Shown: positions 30,131 through 43,625 of the stretch, one piece after another | How the letters are laid out: each line of letters begins with the position of its first letter | How positions within the stretch are numbered: position 1 is the first letter of the stretch | Assembly: GCA_017654935.2 (NCBI GenBank) | Contig: CM065712.1 | Location: forward strand, 21,276,541-21,340,540 | Direction of reading: 5' to 3' | Source: Phymorhynchus buccinoides | Lineage: Eukaryota; Mollusca; Gastropoda; Neogastropoda; Raphitomidae | Length of the DNA: 64,000 nt | Notes under the pieces: model-generated | What the model saw: the letters and a program-made list of their open reading frames with translations, nothing else | Database searches by the model: none | What the model was told of the DNA's origin: nothing | Program-made: the position numbers and the translations under genes

Positions 30131-32314
30131 TTCCACGAAGTAGTCTTTTGTATAAATAGTTCCCCCACCTTCTGAAAGTTCTGTGTTGCAACTTCCTCTA
30201 ATCTCTGTCACTCTCTTTGCTTTCTGTCATCTACAACTTTCTGGGCCTTACAGGTCTATTCTCCAGCCTTTTTTCAAGAAACACCTTTCCAAAAGAGTTT
30301 CCTCCAGCCGGAAGTTGGACAATGCTGGGTCTTTAATTATTTCTTGCTTAGGCGCATACGGCAGCATGGCGCATCTGTGCTCGTAATGACAGGATAACTG
30401 ACCATCAAAGAAGAAGTAGTATTAAAGCCCTGTGGTATTGTATCGCAATTGCATTGTGTTATGCTACACTGCATTTGTACGGCATTGCATGTATCCAATT
30501 TATTGTCACCAGCATTCTTTCTCTCAGCTAGGTTTGGACTTTGTTCCCATTTGATAACAACGCGACAAACAACATGGGTTTTGAAAAATCTAACCTACAG
30601 CACTTTCGTTAAAATGTTTGCCTAACCCGTGTACAGCGCCAGCCATTTTTCATCCAACACTTCATATAACTTACCTGGGTGAGAAAAGAGTCTGTCTGCA
30701 ATATTGGGGATTCCTCTGTGACGTGCATAAAATAGGGCCTGTCCTTACCGCCCAGAATAAGAACATAAGGGCACTGGATACCAGACCTATCATTTGATGC
30801 CTTCAGTTGACATGGGTGCAAATTCATTGTGGTGCCAAGAGACGACAGTGGCAGATGAAAGGGTAAAACCTGGAAAACTCGCGGAGAAAAAAATCTATAG
30901 GAAAATCTGCCGGAAAACCTGTATTGGTGAAGGAATTCTCTGCAACTACTACTACTAGCGCTGTGCCCAATGAATTCAGGTATCAGACTAGGAATTGTGC
31001 GAAAATAATTAAGTGGGTAATTTCGTGGTGGTGGTCTTGCTAATTCAATCGGTCAAACATGGGAAGTATTACTCTACCATCAGCTCTCGCCTCAGTGTTT
31101 GAGCAGACATACAACACTTAGAACACCTTGCGTCGTGTGTCTAAAATGATTGTCATTATATTTTTACGTCACATTTTGCAGTTTTACAGGGTTGTGGCCA
31201 CTGGAGCACCCCTAATTTTTTCATTAAACATTTTGTGGCAAGCGCTGACTCGCATCCTACGGTTTCAAGATTTGACGCCATTGTTGCTATGTATTGGAAT
31301 TGCCCGAGTAAGGTAGGCAAACAACTTCTAAGTTTCACAAAGTGGTCTCTCCTAAGTGTTTTTCGAAGATGTCTATTGTCAGAGGATCTGCAAATTTCAG
31401 AGATCAGATTTTCTGGCAGGAGGATGGCTTTCTACTTGTCAGAGGTTTCGGACTTTGATATGAGTGTTATCTTTTCCATTAAATAGCGTTCTACAGTGAT
31501 TTATCACTGCATAAAGCTCTTTTTGGTGATTTGGAACTGATTTCAATGTTGTCCCTCTTACAGTTTAGGGTCTCTTGTGGCCTTGTACCGTGGGGTTCAG
31601 AGGATTTGACTTCAGACCATTCGATGCCTGAAAACTGTCGTGCAGAGACCTCCGGTTGACTTCCCCGTACAATCTTACCGTAGTTTCGGACATAAGGCGA
31701 ATATTTTTTCCACACCAAATTTCGACCTATGCGCTCTAATCAAACCCAGCGGCGCGCCCTATAAGTGAACAAAATCGTGAGCACCAGAGAAGGGCAACGA
31801 TTGCCGTACTCAGACAGTCTACTGTGAGTACAACATCGAAAGTGGTAACGAGTCGCCGATTACGACGAATCTACCCAGCGTTTAAAAATGTTCAAATACC
31901 TGTTATCGTCTGAGATTAATGTCCAACAGATGCCACAACCGTGTATTGGATTGTTTTAAAAGGCCATCGTTTGTAGAGCTTAAATGCCATAATCTACCAG
32001 TTTTCGCGAAGAAAAGGCCAAACACACACACACACAGCAGAAGTCGCAAAAAACTGAAGTTTGATTATTTGAGAAGGGAGCCACCTCTCGTTTACGACAA
32101 CAATAATGGCGGTCCGGTAATCGTTACAGACGTTGTACGGGCTTCAAACTTCGACTTTCTGGTTGCGAAGCTGTGTATCGCCTTTCCGAACACACCCCCC
32201 CCCACTTAGGGCGCCTTTTACTTGGATTTTGTAGATTTTTCTTGTAATATATTCGCACCCCTATTCGCCTTATACACAGCCCCAAAGGCGCCTAATGAGC
32301 CGAAAAAATACGCT
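30131..32314. repeat. Version 2 of families F, A, CAGGCATCAGA and E elements
   Basis: Family F at about 30150-30415, the family A MITE at about 30627-30868, the CAGGCATCAGA element at about 30977-31635 and family E at about 31675-32313 appear in the same order as 1808-3927, all with scattered small indels. No gene. Confidence 0.75.
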
Positions 32315-32862
32315 ACAGACAAACCCTATTTCGGACCCTCTGTTACGCGAAGATAAAATGTAGATATTGAGACCGGATTGTTGGCACAGATGCATTTTAC
32401 TATGTAAACGACATCTCTTAACGACTTCTCTAAAACGCGACTTACGACCGCCATTTGTTGGTTTTTACGACCATCGCTGTCGTCTGCATAGACTTCGAGC
32501 AAATGGAAACAACCACGATCAAGGGCCTGAAAGCAGAGTCGCTTACCATGTTGTAGAAAAGAAGGCGGAAAGCGTAGGAAAAGCACGAAAAACACTGACT
32601 TTGGACGAGAGTGGAGGTGATTAAAAGAAGTCGGCAAAGTGAAAATGTAATTAAATCGATGGCACAATTCCTATGGAGTTGGAAAGACCCAAATCCAGTT
32701 TTATATGTCATTGTATGTGTGCATGAAGAAGAGAGTATTAACTGTGCTGAACTTTTTCTTTCTACGGCTGCAGTGAAAACCTCCGTCATACGACCACTCC
32801 AATTTACGACCGATTTTTCAGGACATTTTTGGAAGTCTTAAAATAGAGGTATTGTCTGTAAT
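32315..32862 (+). mobile_element. pogo/Tigger-like relic, version 2
   Basis: Ends CAGACAAACCCTATTTCGG and AAATAGAGGTATTGTCTG. The ATG of the transposase start is changed to AAGG, but the frame from 32611 still reads MEVIKRSRQSENVIKSMAQF. Counterpart of 3930-4472. Confidence 0.7.
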
Positions 32863-33191
32863 AGTTATTAACAATTAAACAAGGCTTATTCTGAAGCTAT
32901 TGGCATCGAAATGACTCGCTTAACTCGTGCGGTTTTAAAGCATCTGCATGCAATTTATAGTTGTTGGGTTGGGGATTTGGTAATAAAAGTGGTACCTCTC
33001 TCAGAATGTACATATTATTCATCTTGGTGATGTCAGATGATGGGGATGAAGATGGTGATGATGATGGTGATGATGACGATGATGATGGTGGTGGTGATGA
33101 TGATGGTGATGATTATGATGATGGATGATGATGACGATGGTGATGATGATGATGATGAAGAAGATGTTGATGATGATGATGTGTCTCACAG

Positions 33192-33359
33192 AGCATTGTG
33201 GAGGGCATGGAGAGGCACTGGCTGGGCCCTTGGAGGGGGCTGTTGGTGGGTCAGACCTCGGATGACCGCTACAACCGGGAGATGACCGCCGCGGCCAACA
33301 CTCTGGTCAGCATTGTGCGGGACAGGCTGGACTGTGTGTGGACTGTGGGCAAAGCTAGG
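33192..33359 (+). CDS. ESPL1: Separase exon 2, version 2 (intact)
   Basis: 168 bp with the same borders (CTCACAG acceptor, AGG|GTGAGT donor) and the same peptide as 4808-4975. The GAT microsatellite before it (33037-33180) differs by small changes. Confidence 0.85.
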
Positions 33360-33401
33360 GTGAGTGCACTATGTGTCTGTCTCTTCTCTGTGTCTATGTG
33401 T

Positions 33402-33451
<50 letters not shown>

Positions 33452-33640
33452 TCTCACACACGCTTTATGATCTGCCCAGATAAGTGAGGCTTGGTGTAAT
33501 TATGTATGAAGATATCTTGCTTAATATTTTCAATTTCCCCTTCCCACTGTTCCCTTTGACATGGGCAGATGGCCTGGTTCATTAAAACATTGTTCTTGTT
33601 CTTGTTGTTCTATGTGCCTCTCTGTGTGTGTGTGTGTGTG

Positions 33641-33690
<50 letters not shown>

Positions 33691-34049
33691 CTCTCTCCTC
33701 TCTCTCTCTCTCTCTGTAAAAAAAACACCAACAATTACAGTACTAAAAAACACCACACACACACACACACACAAAATAATCTTGTACGGCAAGTTTTGAA
33801 TTAGTTATCCTGAGTGTTGACTGCACAGTAGACCCTCCCTAACAAGACCTCCAAAAATCATCCAAAATGAGGTCTTATAAGGGAGGGGTCTTTTAAGGGA
33901 GGTAATTTTAGCACTTACAAAGAAGGGCAATGTCTCTGAGAAGTAGGTCTTATGTGGGAGGGAGTCTTATAATGGGAGGTCTTATAAGGGAGATTCAATA
34001 ATTATATCTGTATTGTTAAAAATTCGGGACTTTCCTAGTGTTGCACTGC

Positions 34050-34590
34050 CTCCGGGCATTGCCTCCAGGATCGTTCCCACCTTCTTTATATCTACTAATG
34101 TCCCATATGTGTCTGTTCCAGACCGGAGGACGTTAAACAGACTTTAGTACCTCCAGGATCGTTCCCACCATATTTATATCTACTAATGTCCCATCATATG
34201 TGTCTGTTCCAGACCGGAGGGCGTTAAACAGACTTTAGTACCTCCAGGATCGTTCCCACCATCTTTACATCTACTAATGTCCCATATGTGTCTGTTCCAG
34301 ACCGGAGGACGTTAAACAGACTTTAGTACCTCCAGGATCGTTCCCACCATCTTTACATCTACTACTGTCCCATATGTGTCTGTTCCAGACCGGAGGACGT
34401 TAAACAGACTTTAGTACCTCCAGGATCGTTCCCACCATCTTTATATCTACTAATGTCCCATATGTGTCTGTTCCAGACCGGAGGACGTTAAACAGACTTT
34501 TGTACCTCAGGATCGTTCCCACCATCTTTAACTCTATAAATGTCCCATATGTGTCTGCTCCAGACCGGAGGACGTTAGGCAGAATTTCTT
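34050..34590. repeat. 88-bp array, version 2
   Basis: Counterpart of 5660-6190. Most units read GGAGGACGTTAAACAGAC where version 1 units mostly read GGAGGGCGTT, and the last unit has indels. Confidence 0.9.
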
Positions 34591-35107
34591 CTCATGAGGT
34601 TCCCTTATTGTGTGTTTGAATTCTGTGCGTTTGGAGTGCGTGTTGTGGTGAGGTTTGTCACAGTGCATGTTTACAGTGTTGATGAGTGTATGCAGGGGCT
34701 TTTGTATGCTGTGAAACTTGGTGCAGGAGGGTCTTGTGCAAGTTCTGTTTTTCCGGGATATCATTATGAAAGGAAGCGTACAATACAGCCCTGTCATGCA
34801 GTCTCAGACCGATACGGACTCCATAGCATCATCATCATCATCATTGGCATCCCACCCATTTCCCATCAATCATTAAGGTAGGGGTGGGGAATGGGGGGTC
34901 CAAATTCTGTGGCTTTGCATGCCCTGCTTTTATGGTAACCTCAGTTTCGATTACCCATCCACGTTTATGCCTCACGGTAGCGTTGGGGTTCAAAAGATTG
35001 GGGATCAGTGCATTTTATCCTGTGAGATGCGAGCGGTCAGGGGAAGCGGTCATGGTGGAGGCCCTCACGGAGGTATGGACCTCACTCACAGTTGCTCCAC
35101 GACTTAG

Positions 35108-35435
35108 AGAATAGTGTCGTCAGAGTAAGGGGGCTAAGTAAGCGAGATCTCGTCACCTTCAACAGGATCCGCTAAACTCACCAGATAGTGGATCAGCACG
35201 CTAGTGCACAGTGTCACTTCTTATGGTCGGATGCCTCACCTTGACGGCAACTAACATAGATTCGCTCCCCTTGGACAGGACTGCTGGTCTCCGATTCTGC
35301 GACCTCAACGTGCGGAGGTGTGGCTGCGAATTGGGGGATTCGGAATGAGCGGCGTGGGAGTAACGCCACTGTAGGCCTACGGCCCAGCAGAAGACTGATG
35401 GGACAGCAAAAAAAGAAAAGAAAAAAGTTCTGTTT
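35108..35435 (+). mobile_element. Family H retroposon, version 2, noisy
   Basis: Counterpart of 6694-6965, with inserted bases (for example CGAGATCTCGTCACCTTCAA in place of GTGTCCTG). The A-rich tail before exon 3 is retained. Confidence 0.6.
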
Positions 35436-35463
35436 GTTGAATTCAAATGCGTTGTTTCCCCAG

Positions 35464-35643
35464 CAAGCTCTAGAGCTGGTTCAACACGGCGGGGACCTAC
35501 CCACAGTCCTCTCTCACCTACTGGGGAGGGGAGACGTCGCCGCGGGCAACGGTCAGCTGATGGATGACATCACCACCAAGGTCGTCAAGGTCATGCCCAA
35601 GGTCACCCAGCCTGACCTTCCCGTGGTGCTCATTCTGGATAAG
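35464..35643 (+). CDS. ESPL1: Separase exon 3, version 2 (intact)
   Basis: 180 bp, same peptide (QALELVQHGGDLPTVLSHLL to VVLILDK) and borders as 6997-7176. Confidence 0.88.
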
Positions 35644-36184
35644 GTGAGCCGTGAGAAAAGTTGAAAAAGCCGGAAGGTACTGCCACAGTGGAGCCTCCCT
35701 AATATGAGCTTGAAAAATCATCCAGAATGAGGTCATAAGGGAGGGGTCTTAAAGGATGGGGCCAGGCTCTTTTGGCTGAAAAATCGGCTCTCGGCCTTGA
35801 CTACTGTAGGTTGAAGCTTTTCTCACCTTTTTAAAAAAAAAAAAATTTGCAGCCGAAGATAGGGATGCTAGGCCTAACTATTACCTTTGTGAGCCTCATA
35901 ACGGCAGCATGACTCATCTGTACTCATATCACAGGAGACTGTCTAAGCGATCGATGAAGAAGAATGCCTGACCTTTTTTTCTGAATTTCTATTCGTTTTA
36001 TTTTAGGATAATAATAATGAACATTTATGGCGCTTAATCTTTATAAAGAAAAAAAAGAAGCCCTAAGCGCTTACAGTCACAAAAACAAAAGAATATGAAA
36101 TAATACAATGAAACACGCACAAACCACACGCGTCGACCACGATCCTTCTGTCAGACTAGGCCAACATGTACAAGCCACACATAT

Positions 36185-36510
36185 GCATACACACCACAAA
36201 GAAAAAGAAAAAACAGAGGAAGGAAGGAACATGAAGTGAGAAGGCAGGGGAAGCATCTACATACACACAAAAGAAAGAGACACAACAATGGTGAAGGTGA
36301 GACGAAAAGAAGAAGGGGGGTAGGCGAAAAGTGGAGAGAGTTTGAAAAAAGGTGTATGAGCGAAGGGGGAGAGAACAAAAAACATAAAAGAAAAAGCCAA
36401 GGAGGGGGAAGAGGAATTCAAAGAAAAGGGAACAAAGAAAAAAAAAGGAAGGGAAAGAGGGGGTAAGCAAGAGGAGGGGAGAGAGGGAAGAAGGGAGAAC
36501 ACTGTGAGGA
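36185..36510 (+). repeat. Purine-rich tract found only in version 2
   Basis: About 325 bp almost all A and G on the + strand (GAAAGAGACAC, GACGAAAAGAAGAAGGGG, GGGAAAGAGGGGG). It stands where version 1 has a (CA)n tract and a dispersed repeat (7640-7985). The flanks (AAACACGCACAAACCACAC and CGCCTTCAAGAAGAAA) are shared. The open frames on both strands are compositional. Confidence 0.8.
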
Positions 36511-36829
36511 GATTCGCCTTCAAGAAGAAAGTGCCCCCTGAATCACCATCAAGGGCTCTTTACACACTGAGACACACCATTAAACAATGTCTCCTGAACC
36601 CCCAAAAATATTTGTCAGAGAAAAATACTTTAATCCAGTCAAGTCAAGTCAAGTCAAGTCAAAATGATGTTTATTGACGAGAGGAAAAAAAAAAAATAGC
36701 TAAGGCCAAAAACTTTTTTTTCGTCCTGTGTCATAGTCCCCAGTACATGTCCCAGTTCTGTGCCCGTTTACTCTTATATATTTATTTGAATAGGATATGA
36801 AGTTATTACTGGGGAATAATCATAGGGTG

Positions 36830-37230
36830 TGGTGTGTGTCAGACGCGGGCTGACTGGAAACAAACTGACCCCGTGGAACGAGCTGTGGGGTGCGGACGAA
36901 AAAGAATGTAGAGAATGTGAAAAGCGGCCCACATCACACGCTTGTGCTAGCCCTGCTGAATATGGAGGCAAACGAAACTGTGTCAAAATCACCACCACGA
37001 GAAACAAACCACCAGAAAGACAGGTGGTTAGAGGTGTAGATGTGTGGCAGGATGATGGTGATAAAGTAGGTAGGATGGAAGGGCGAGACCGCTAGAGCCT
37101 GGGCCTGACACCAGGCTGTGACCCGCGTTCCCCCCGACAGCCCGGCGGCAAACCACTTGCTGAGTACGGCACGGGGTCACCAAACCACCCACGACAAACA
37201 ACCACCATGAAGGCAGTGTGGGTGTGTCAG
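36830..37230 (+). pseudogene. ESPL1: Separase exon 4, version 2, scrambled
   Basis: AACTGACCCCGTGGAACGAG and CTGTGGGGTGCGG at about 36864-36897 faintly recall the exon 4 start, but the exon body is not readable. The tail-duplicate unit at about 37113-37220 (CCAGGCTGTGACCCGCG) is also disturbed (CAGCCCGGCGGCAAACC). The third unit, 37288-37410, is nearly clean. Confidence 0.55.
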
Positions 37231-37812
37231 TGTGTGTGTAGGTAGGTAGGTAGAAAGGGACAGACTATAGAGCCTAGGCCTTACACCAGGCTGTGACCCG
37301 CATTCACTCCCTGTCCCTGCTGCACCACTTGCTGAGACGACACGGGGTCACCACCACGCCTGCCCCCGGCCAGACTACCACGACAAACAGCCACCGGCAT
37401 GTCCCAGAAGGCATGTGTGTGTCTGTCGTCTGTGTGTGTTTGCGTGTGTGTCAAGTCAAGTCAAGTCAAAAAATGATCTTTAATGACGATAAAGGAATAA
37501 AGCTAAACAAAGGGTTTTTTTTCCATACTGTCGTCATAAAAAAAAAAAGGGGGTGGAGTGAGCAAATAATCTGTGTGTGTATGCCGCCTTCGCTTGATTT
37601 CTATCAAGATTAAGCGCCATAGAAATCCTGTATGTTGTTGTTGTGTGTGTGTGTCAGCAGCTCTCGTGTGTGTGTGGTGTGTGTGTGAGCATGTACCGAA
37701 CGTGTGTGTGTGGGTAGGGTTAGGATCAGCCAAGGTGTATTTTCGTAACTCTGAAAGAAGCAGACTTTAGAGACTGAGGCCCGAAGACATGAGGGGGGTG
37801 TCTGTCTAAAAG

Positions 37813-40800
37813 CCGCCTCACTCTATCCAACCTTTTTAGTTGGAAGAAAAGTCAGTTGGGAACTCTGTTCAACAACTACTTGTGGCCGTGTGCCGTCTTC
37901 ACTATCAGCAAGCATTGGCTGCCTCACACTATGATCACTGTGACTATCCAACCTTTTTAGTTGAAAGAAAAGTCAGTTGTGAACTCTCGTCTCTGTTCAA
38001 CTACTACTTGTGGCCATGTGCCGTCTTCGCTATCAGCAAGCATTGGCTGCCTCACACTATGATCACCGTGACTATCCAACCTTTTTAGTTGAAAGAAAAG
38101 TCAGTTGTGAACTCTCGTCTCTGTTCAACTACTACTTGTGGCCGTGTGCCGTCTTCGCTATCAGCAAGCATTGGCTGCCTCACACTATGATCACTGTGAC
38201 TATCCAACCTTTTTAGTTGGAAGAAAAGTCAGTTGTGAACTCTCGTCTCTGTTCAACTACTATTTGTGGCCATGTGCCGTCTTCGCTATCAGCAAGCATT
38301 GGCTGCCTCACACTATGATCACCGTGACTATCCAACCTTTTTAGTTGAAAGAAAAGTCAGTTGTGAACTCTCGTCTCTGTTCAACTACTACTTGTGGCCA
38401 TGTGCCGTCTTCGCTATCAGCAAGCATTGGCTGCCTCACACTATCCAACCTTTTTAGTTGGAAGAAAAGTCAGTTGTGAACTCTATTCAACTACTTGTGG
38501 CCGTGTGCCGTCTTCACTATCAGCAAGCATTGGCTGCCTCACACTATCCAACCTTTTTAGGTGGAAGAAAAGTCAGTCGTGAACTCTGTTCAACAACCAC
38601 TTGTGGCCGTGTGCCGTCTTCACTATCAGCAAGCATTGGCTGCCTCACACTATCCAACCTTTTTAGGTGGAAGAAAAGTCAGTCGTGAACTCTGTTCAAC
38701 AACCACTTGTGGCCGTGTGCCGTCTTCACTATCAGCAAGCATTGGCTGCCTCACACTATGATCACCGTGACTATCCAACCTTTTTAGTTGAAAGAAAAGT
38801 CAGTTGTGAACTCTCGTCTCTGTTCAACTACTACTTGTGGCCGTGTGCCGTCTTCACTATCAGCAAGCATTGGCTGCCTCACACTATCCAACCTTTTTAG
38901 TTGGAAGAAAAGTCAGTTGTGAACTCTCGTCTCTGTTCAACTACTACTTGTGGCCGTGTGCCGTCTTCACTATCAGCAAGCATTGGCTGCCTCACACTAT
39001 CCAACCTTTTTAGTTGAAAGAAAAGTCAGTTGTGAACTCTCGTCTCTGTTCAACTACTACTTGTGGCCATGTGCCGTCTTCGCTATCAGCAAGCATTGGC
39101 TGCCTCACACTATCCAACCTTTTTAGTTGGAAGAAAATTCAGTTGTGAACTCTATTCAACTACTTGTGGCCGTGTGCCGTCTTCACTATCAGCAAGCATT
39201 GGCTGCCTCACACTATCCAACCTTTTTAATTGGAAGAAAATTCAGTTGTGAACTCTATTCAACAACTACTTGTGGCCGTGTGCCGTCTTCACTATCAGCA
39301 AGCATTGGCTGCCTCACACTATCCAACCTTTTTAGGTGGAAGAAAATTCAGTTGTGAACTCTGTTCAACAACCACTTGTGGCCGTGTGCCGTCTTCACTA
39401 TCAGCAAGCATTGGCTGCCTCACACTATGATCACCGTGACTATCCAACCTTTTTAGTTGAAAGAAAAGTCAGTTGTGAACTCTCGTCTCTGTTCAACTAC
39501 TACTTGTGGCCGTGTGCCGTCTTCACTATCAGCAAGCATTGGCTGCCTCACACTATCCAACCTTTTTAGTTGGAAGAAAAGTCAGTTGTGAACTCTCGTC
39601 TCTGTTCAACTACTACTTGTGGCCGTGTGCCGTCTTCACTATCAGCAAGCATTGGCTGCCTCACACTATCCAACCTTTTTAGTTGAAAGAAAAGTCAGTT
39701 GTGAACTCTCGTCTCTGTTCAACTACTACTTGTGGCCATGTGCCGTCTTCGCTATCAGCAAGCATTGGCTGCCTCACACTATGATCACCGTGACTATCCA
39801 ACCTTTTTAGTTGAAAGAAAAGTCAGTTGTGAACTCTCGTCTCTGTTCAACTACTACTTGTGGCCGTGTGTCGTCTTCGCTATCAGCAAGCATTGGCTGC
39901 CTCGCACTATGATCACTGTGACTATCCAACCTTTTTAGTTGAAAGAAAAGTCAGTTGTGAACTCTCGTCTCTGTTCAACTACTATTTGTGGCCATGTGCC
40001 GTCTTCGCTATCAGCAAGCATTGGCTGCCTCACACTATGATCACCGTGACTATCCAACCTTTTTAGTTGAAAGAAAAGTCAGTTGTGAACTCTCGTCTCT
40101 GTTCAACTACTACTTTTGGCCATGTGCCGTCTTCGCTATCAGCAAGCATTGGGCTGCCTCACACTATCCAACCTTTTTAGTTGGAAGAAAAGTCAGTTGG
40201 GAACTCTGTTCAACAACTACTTGTGGCCGTGTGCCGTCTTCACTATCAGCAAGCATTGGCTGCCTCACACTATCCAACCTTTTTAGGTGGAAGAAAAGTC
40301 AGTCGTGAACTCTGTTCAACAACTACTTGTGGCCGTGTGCCGTCTTCACTATCAGCAAGCATTGGCTGCCTCACACTATCCAACCTTTTTAGGTGGAAGA
40401 AAAGTCAGTCGTGAACTCTGTTCAACAACCACTTGTGGCCGTGTGCCGTCTTCACTATCAGCAAGCATTGGCTGCCTCACACTATCCAACCTTTTTAGGT
40501 GGAAGAAAAGTCAGTCGTGAACTCTGTTCAACAACCACTTGTGGCCGTGTGCCGTCTTCACTATCAGCAAGCATTGGCTGCCTCACACTATGATCACCGT
40601 GACTATCCAACCTTTTTAGTTGAAAGAAAAGTCAGTTGTGAACTCTCGTCTCTGTTCAACTACTACTTGTGGCCGTGTGCCGTCTTCACTATCAGCAAGC
40701 ATTGGCTGCCTCACACTATCCAACCTTTTTAGTTGGAAGAAAAGTCAGTTGTGAACTCTCGTCTCTGTTCAACTACTACTTGTGGCCGTGTGCCGTCTTC

Positions 40801-41165
40801 ACTATCAGCAAGCATTGGCTGCCTCACACTATCCAACCTTTTTAGTTGGAAGAAACTTCAGTTGTGAACTCTCGTCTCTGTTCAACTACTACTTGTGGCC
40901 GTGTGCCGTCTTCACTATCAGCAAGCATTGGCTGCCTCACACTATCCAACCTTTTTAGTTGAAAGAAAAGTCACTTGTGAACTCTCGTCTCTGTTCAACT
41001 ACTACTTGTGGCCGTGTGCCGTCTTCGCTATCAGCAAGCATTGGCTGCCTCACACTATCCAACCTTTTTAGTTGGAAGAAAATTCAGTTGTGAACTCTCG
41101 TCTCTGTTCAACAACCACTTGTGGCCGTGTGCCGTCTTCACTATCAGCAAGCATTGGCTGTGTCC
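37813..41165. repeat. 3.3-kb satellite, version 2
   Basis: Counterpart of 9185-12530 with the same unit order and length, and only scattered substitutions plus a few indels (for example GGGCTGCC near 40151). The near identity of such an unstable array argues that the two versions are the same locus or a very recent copy. Confidence 0.93.
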
Positions 41166-41830
41166 CCACACCTGCCTGAGTGAGTTTGAAGTAAATGGTG
41201 CGGTCGCCAACTCCTTCCGACCTGGTTTTGGAAGAGATTCATCCGACCAAAATTTGCAATTGTGATTTCTACTCACTCTGTCTTTGGATGTCTTTGGCCA
41301 AGAAATTCATTTCAAAAGTTAACTCATTCAAGTCGTTCCGGCCATATATGTCCGGAATTAATAGATAGCTGTCAATTTGATGCATTTGCTTCAAGGGAAG
41401 TAAATCTGTGTGCACACCATACCTTGGTCACTTCTAAACTCGCTTCGCTCCCTTAGACCACAATTTTTGCCTCTGACTTTGCTTTTGTTTTGGGGTAACC
41501 AATCGGTGTAGAGAGTTTTTCTATATAAAGTCTATATATAAAAAAAAGTCTGGTCTACCACTTCCCTATGTCTAAACCTGAAGTAAAAAAACGTAATCTT
41601 CTTTCATTTCTCCTTTTGTTTATGTATGTTTTGTTTGTGTGCATGGCTGGAGTATTTTTGTGAGTTTTTTTAATAATTCAAAATCGTTGCGATGTGAATG
41701 AGTTGCACAAGAAACACATTTTATTTCCAGCTATGAGTTCAAAATGGTGGACAAGATAGCCATCCTAATACTTCCATTGAATGCAACGTGTGAATGACAA
41801 CGCATGACGTTGTAATGTTTGTGTCTGAAA

Positions 41831-42514
41831 CAGACCTGCCTACTGCTACGATTTGACCATAGCAGCTACGAAAAATAAAGCTTCGCTACGAAGCTACGGC
41901 AACCTTAACGCTGCTACAGAAAAAAACAAATTGCCGCCGCATTTAATTTTTGCTTTAAGTATATAATGCCGCTCCTGGTTTTGTCTGTTTCTAAGAGCAG
42001 ACACCGTGTCACGCGCAATAACCTAGTCACTTTCGTTTTTATCAAAGTGACTGCGCATGTGTTCTTATTACTTTTCTCTGAAAAAAATGGCAGACGCCAG
42101 CGGCAGTAGCGATTCGGGAGATGTTTCAAACGCAGAAAAACGAACGCAAACCAGAAAACAAAAATCATCAGTGGCACACCATCTTGTTCTAAGAAAAAAA
42201 CAATCGGCTTGCCGCACAAGTTATCAAAATATTTTTCACGGAGGAGTGGCCTTGCATCGTCATAAGTTGACTCGGTGCGACCCATGCTCGCTGCAGTGCA
42301 ACCTCTGCCGTGCAGGACTTCTCTGTGAATCATGGCGGTAGAGATGATTGCCGTCAACATGTTTAATAGGCGAAGCATATTAAGCAGTGCATTTCGGCTC
42401 AGAAAGGGAACAAATCGATTGCCGTCGTTTGTGAATGCTACGAAATGTTTTGCCATGCTACTGAAAATTGATGGCTGGGCTACTGATTGGGAAAATTCCA
42501 CGTAGGCAGGTCTG
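41831..42514 (+). mobile_element. hAT-like element with zinc-finger relic, version 2
   Basis: CAGACCTGCCTACTGC to GTAGGCAGGTCTG. The relic starts at ATG 42087 (MADASGSSDSGDVSNAEKR). Substitutions relative to 13199-13873 are more frequent here than in the flanking satellite. Confidence 0.65.
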
Positions 42515-42603
42515 CTGACATGAGAAAGGAACACTGTGGCAAGGTGAGAAACCGTTGTCATCCCACTTGGTGTTGGTAAACCCGTAGTGTGTGAGTGCGT
42601 CTT

Positions 42604-43107
42604 GAACCCTTTCACCGCCAATGTCGTCGTTTATTCACCACAATGTGTTTTAACCCTTTCCACCACTAATGTCGCCTTTATGCACCACAATGACATTAAC
42701 ACCTATTTCACTACCAGGCCATCAAATTGGGGTCTCTTATCCAAAGACCCTATTGTCCTTAATTTTGGGAAGTAAGGATAGACCTAACTTTTATCTATGT
42801 CACAGAAGAATCCCCAATACTGCAGATGGATTTTGTTCTCTACCCAGGTAAATATAATGGGAAATTTCGGCGGAAATATGGCTGGCGGTTAAGGGGTTAA
42901 CAACCATGGTCACTAAAAGGCAGCAAATTCAGGGTTCATGTAATCCGAAAGCACCCTATCTCTCTGAATTTTTGGATGTAAAGGATATGCCTAAATGTTG
43001 TACATGTCACAGAGGAATTCCTGAGATTGCAAATATTTTATTTTCTCGACCCAATTAAATTTAATGTGTTTTTTGCACACAAAAAAGGCTGGCAGCGAAA
43101 GGGTTAA
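42604..43107 (-). mobile_element. Overlapping family A MITEs, version 2
   Basis: Counterpart of 13949-14436: AACCCTTTCACCGCCAATG to GGCAGCGAAAGGGTTAA, with many indels. Confidence 0.7.
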
Positions 43108-43451
43108 AATGTATAACTTTGCCCATCACTATCCGCCATCGTCGTTTGCCTTGTAAGTGTGTGTGTGTGTGTGCGCATATGTGTGTATGTTTGTGTGCGT
43201 TAATGTGAATGTGTTTATGATGTATTTGTGTATCTATGTACCTATGTGTATATAATTATGCGTGTGCATGTTTGTATATCTATAAGTATTCTGTGGGTGT
43301 AACGGTGGGAATGCGCGAGCGCGTCTGAGTATGTTTGATATGTATGATGTAATCTTTCATGTGGAGTGAATTTTGGTTTTGTTCAGTGCCATGAGTAGTT
43401 CGTCTGGAATGTGCGCTCTATAAATGTCTATTATTCTTATTATTTACGCAG

Positions 43452-43572
43452 GGACGGGGAGAGGGGTGAGCGTGATGGAGAGAGGGATGGACCCCAGCTC
43501 GGTGTTCTATGCCATGAACCCTGACGGGGATCTGATGAAGAGCCAGGAGTTTCTGGAGCCCTTTGTTCAAAG
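43452..43572 (+). CDS. ESPL1: Separase exon 5, version 2 (intact)
   Basis: Same 121 bp and borders as 14772-14892. Confidence 0.88.
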
Positions 43573-43625
43573 GTGGGTGGGGCGAGGGTGGGTGGTGAGG
43601 GGGGTGGGCTGAGCGGGTTCAACAT

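Noticed and set aside
36126..36136. ACGCGTCGAC, overlapping MluI and SalI sites, as a vector linker trace
   Set aside because: The motif is short and no further vector sequence follows; it could occur by chance at the start of the divergent block.
36151..36523. Leucine/phenylalanine/proline-rich frames on the - strand
   Set aside because: They are the complement of the purine tract and occur in several frames at once, which shows compositional openness.
41914..42621. 235-codon frame on the - strand
   Set aside because: It is antisense to the hAT-like zinc-finger relic, is broken in the version 1 copy, and matches no family I know.
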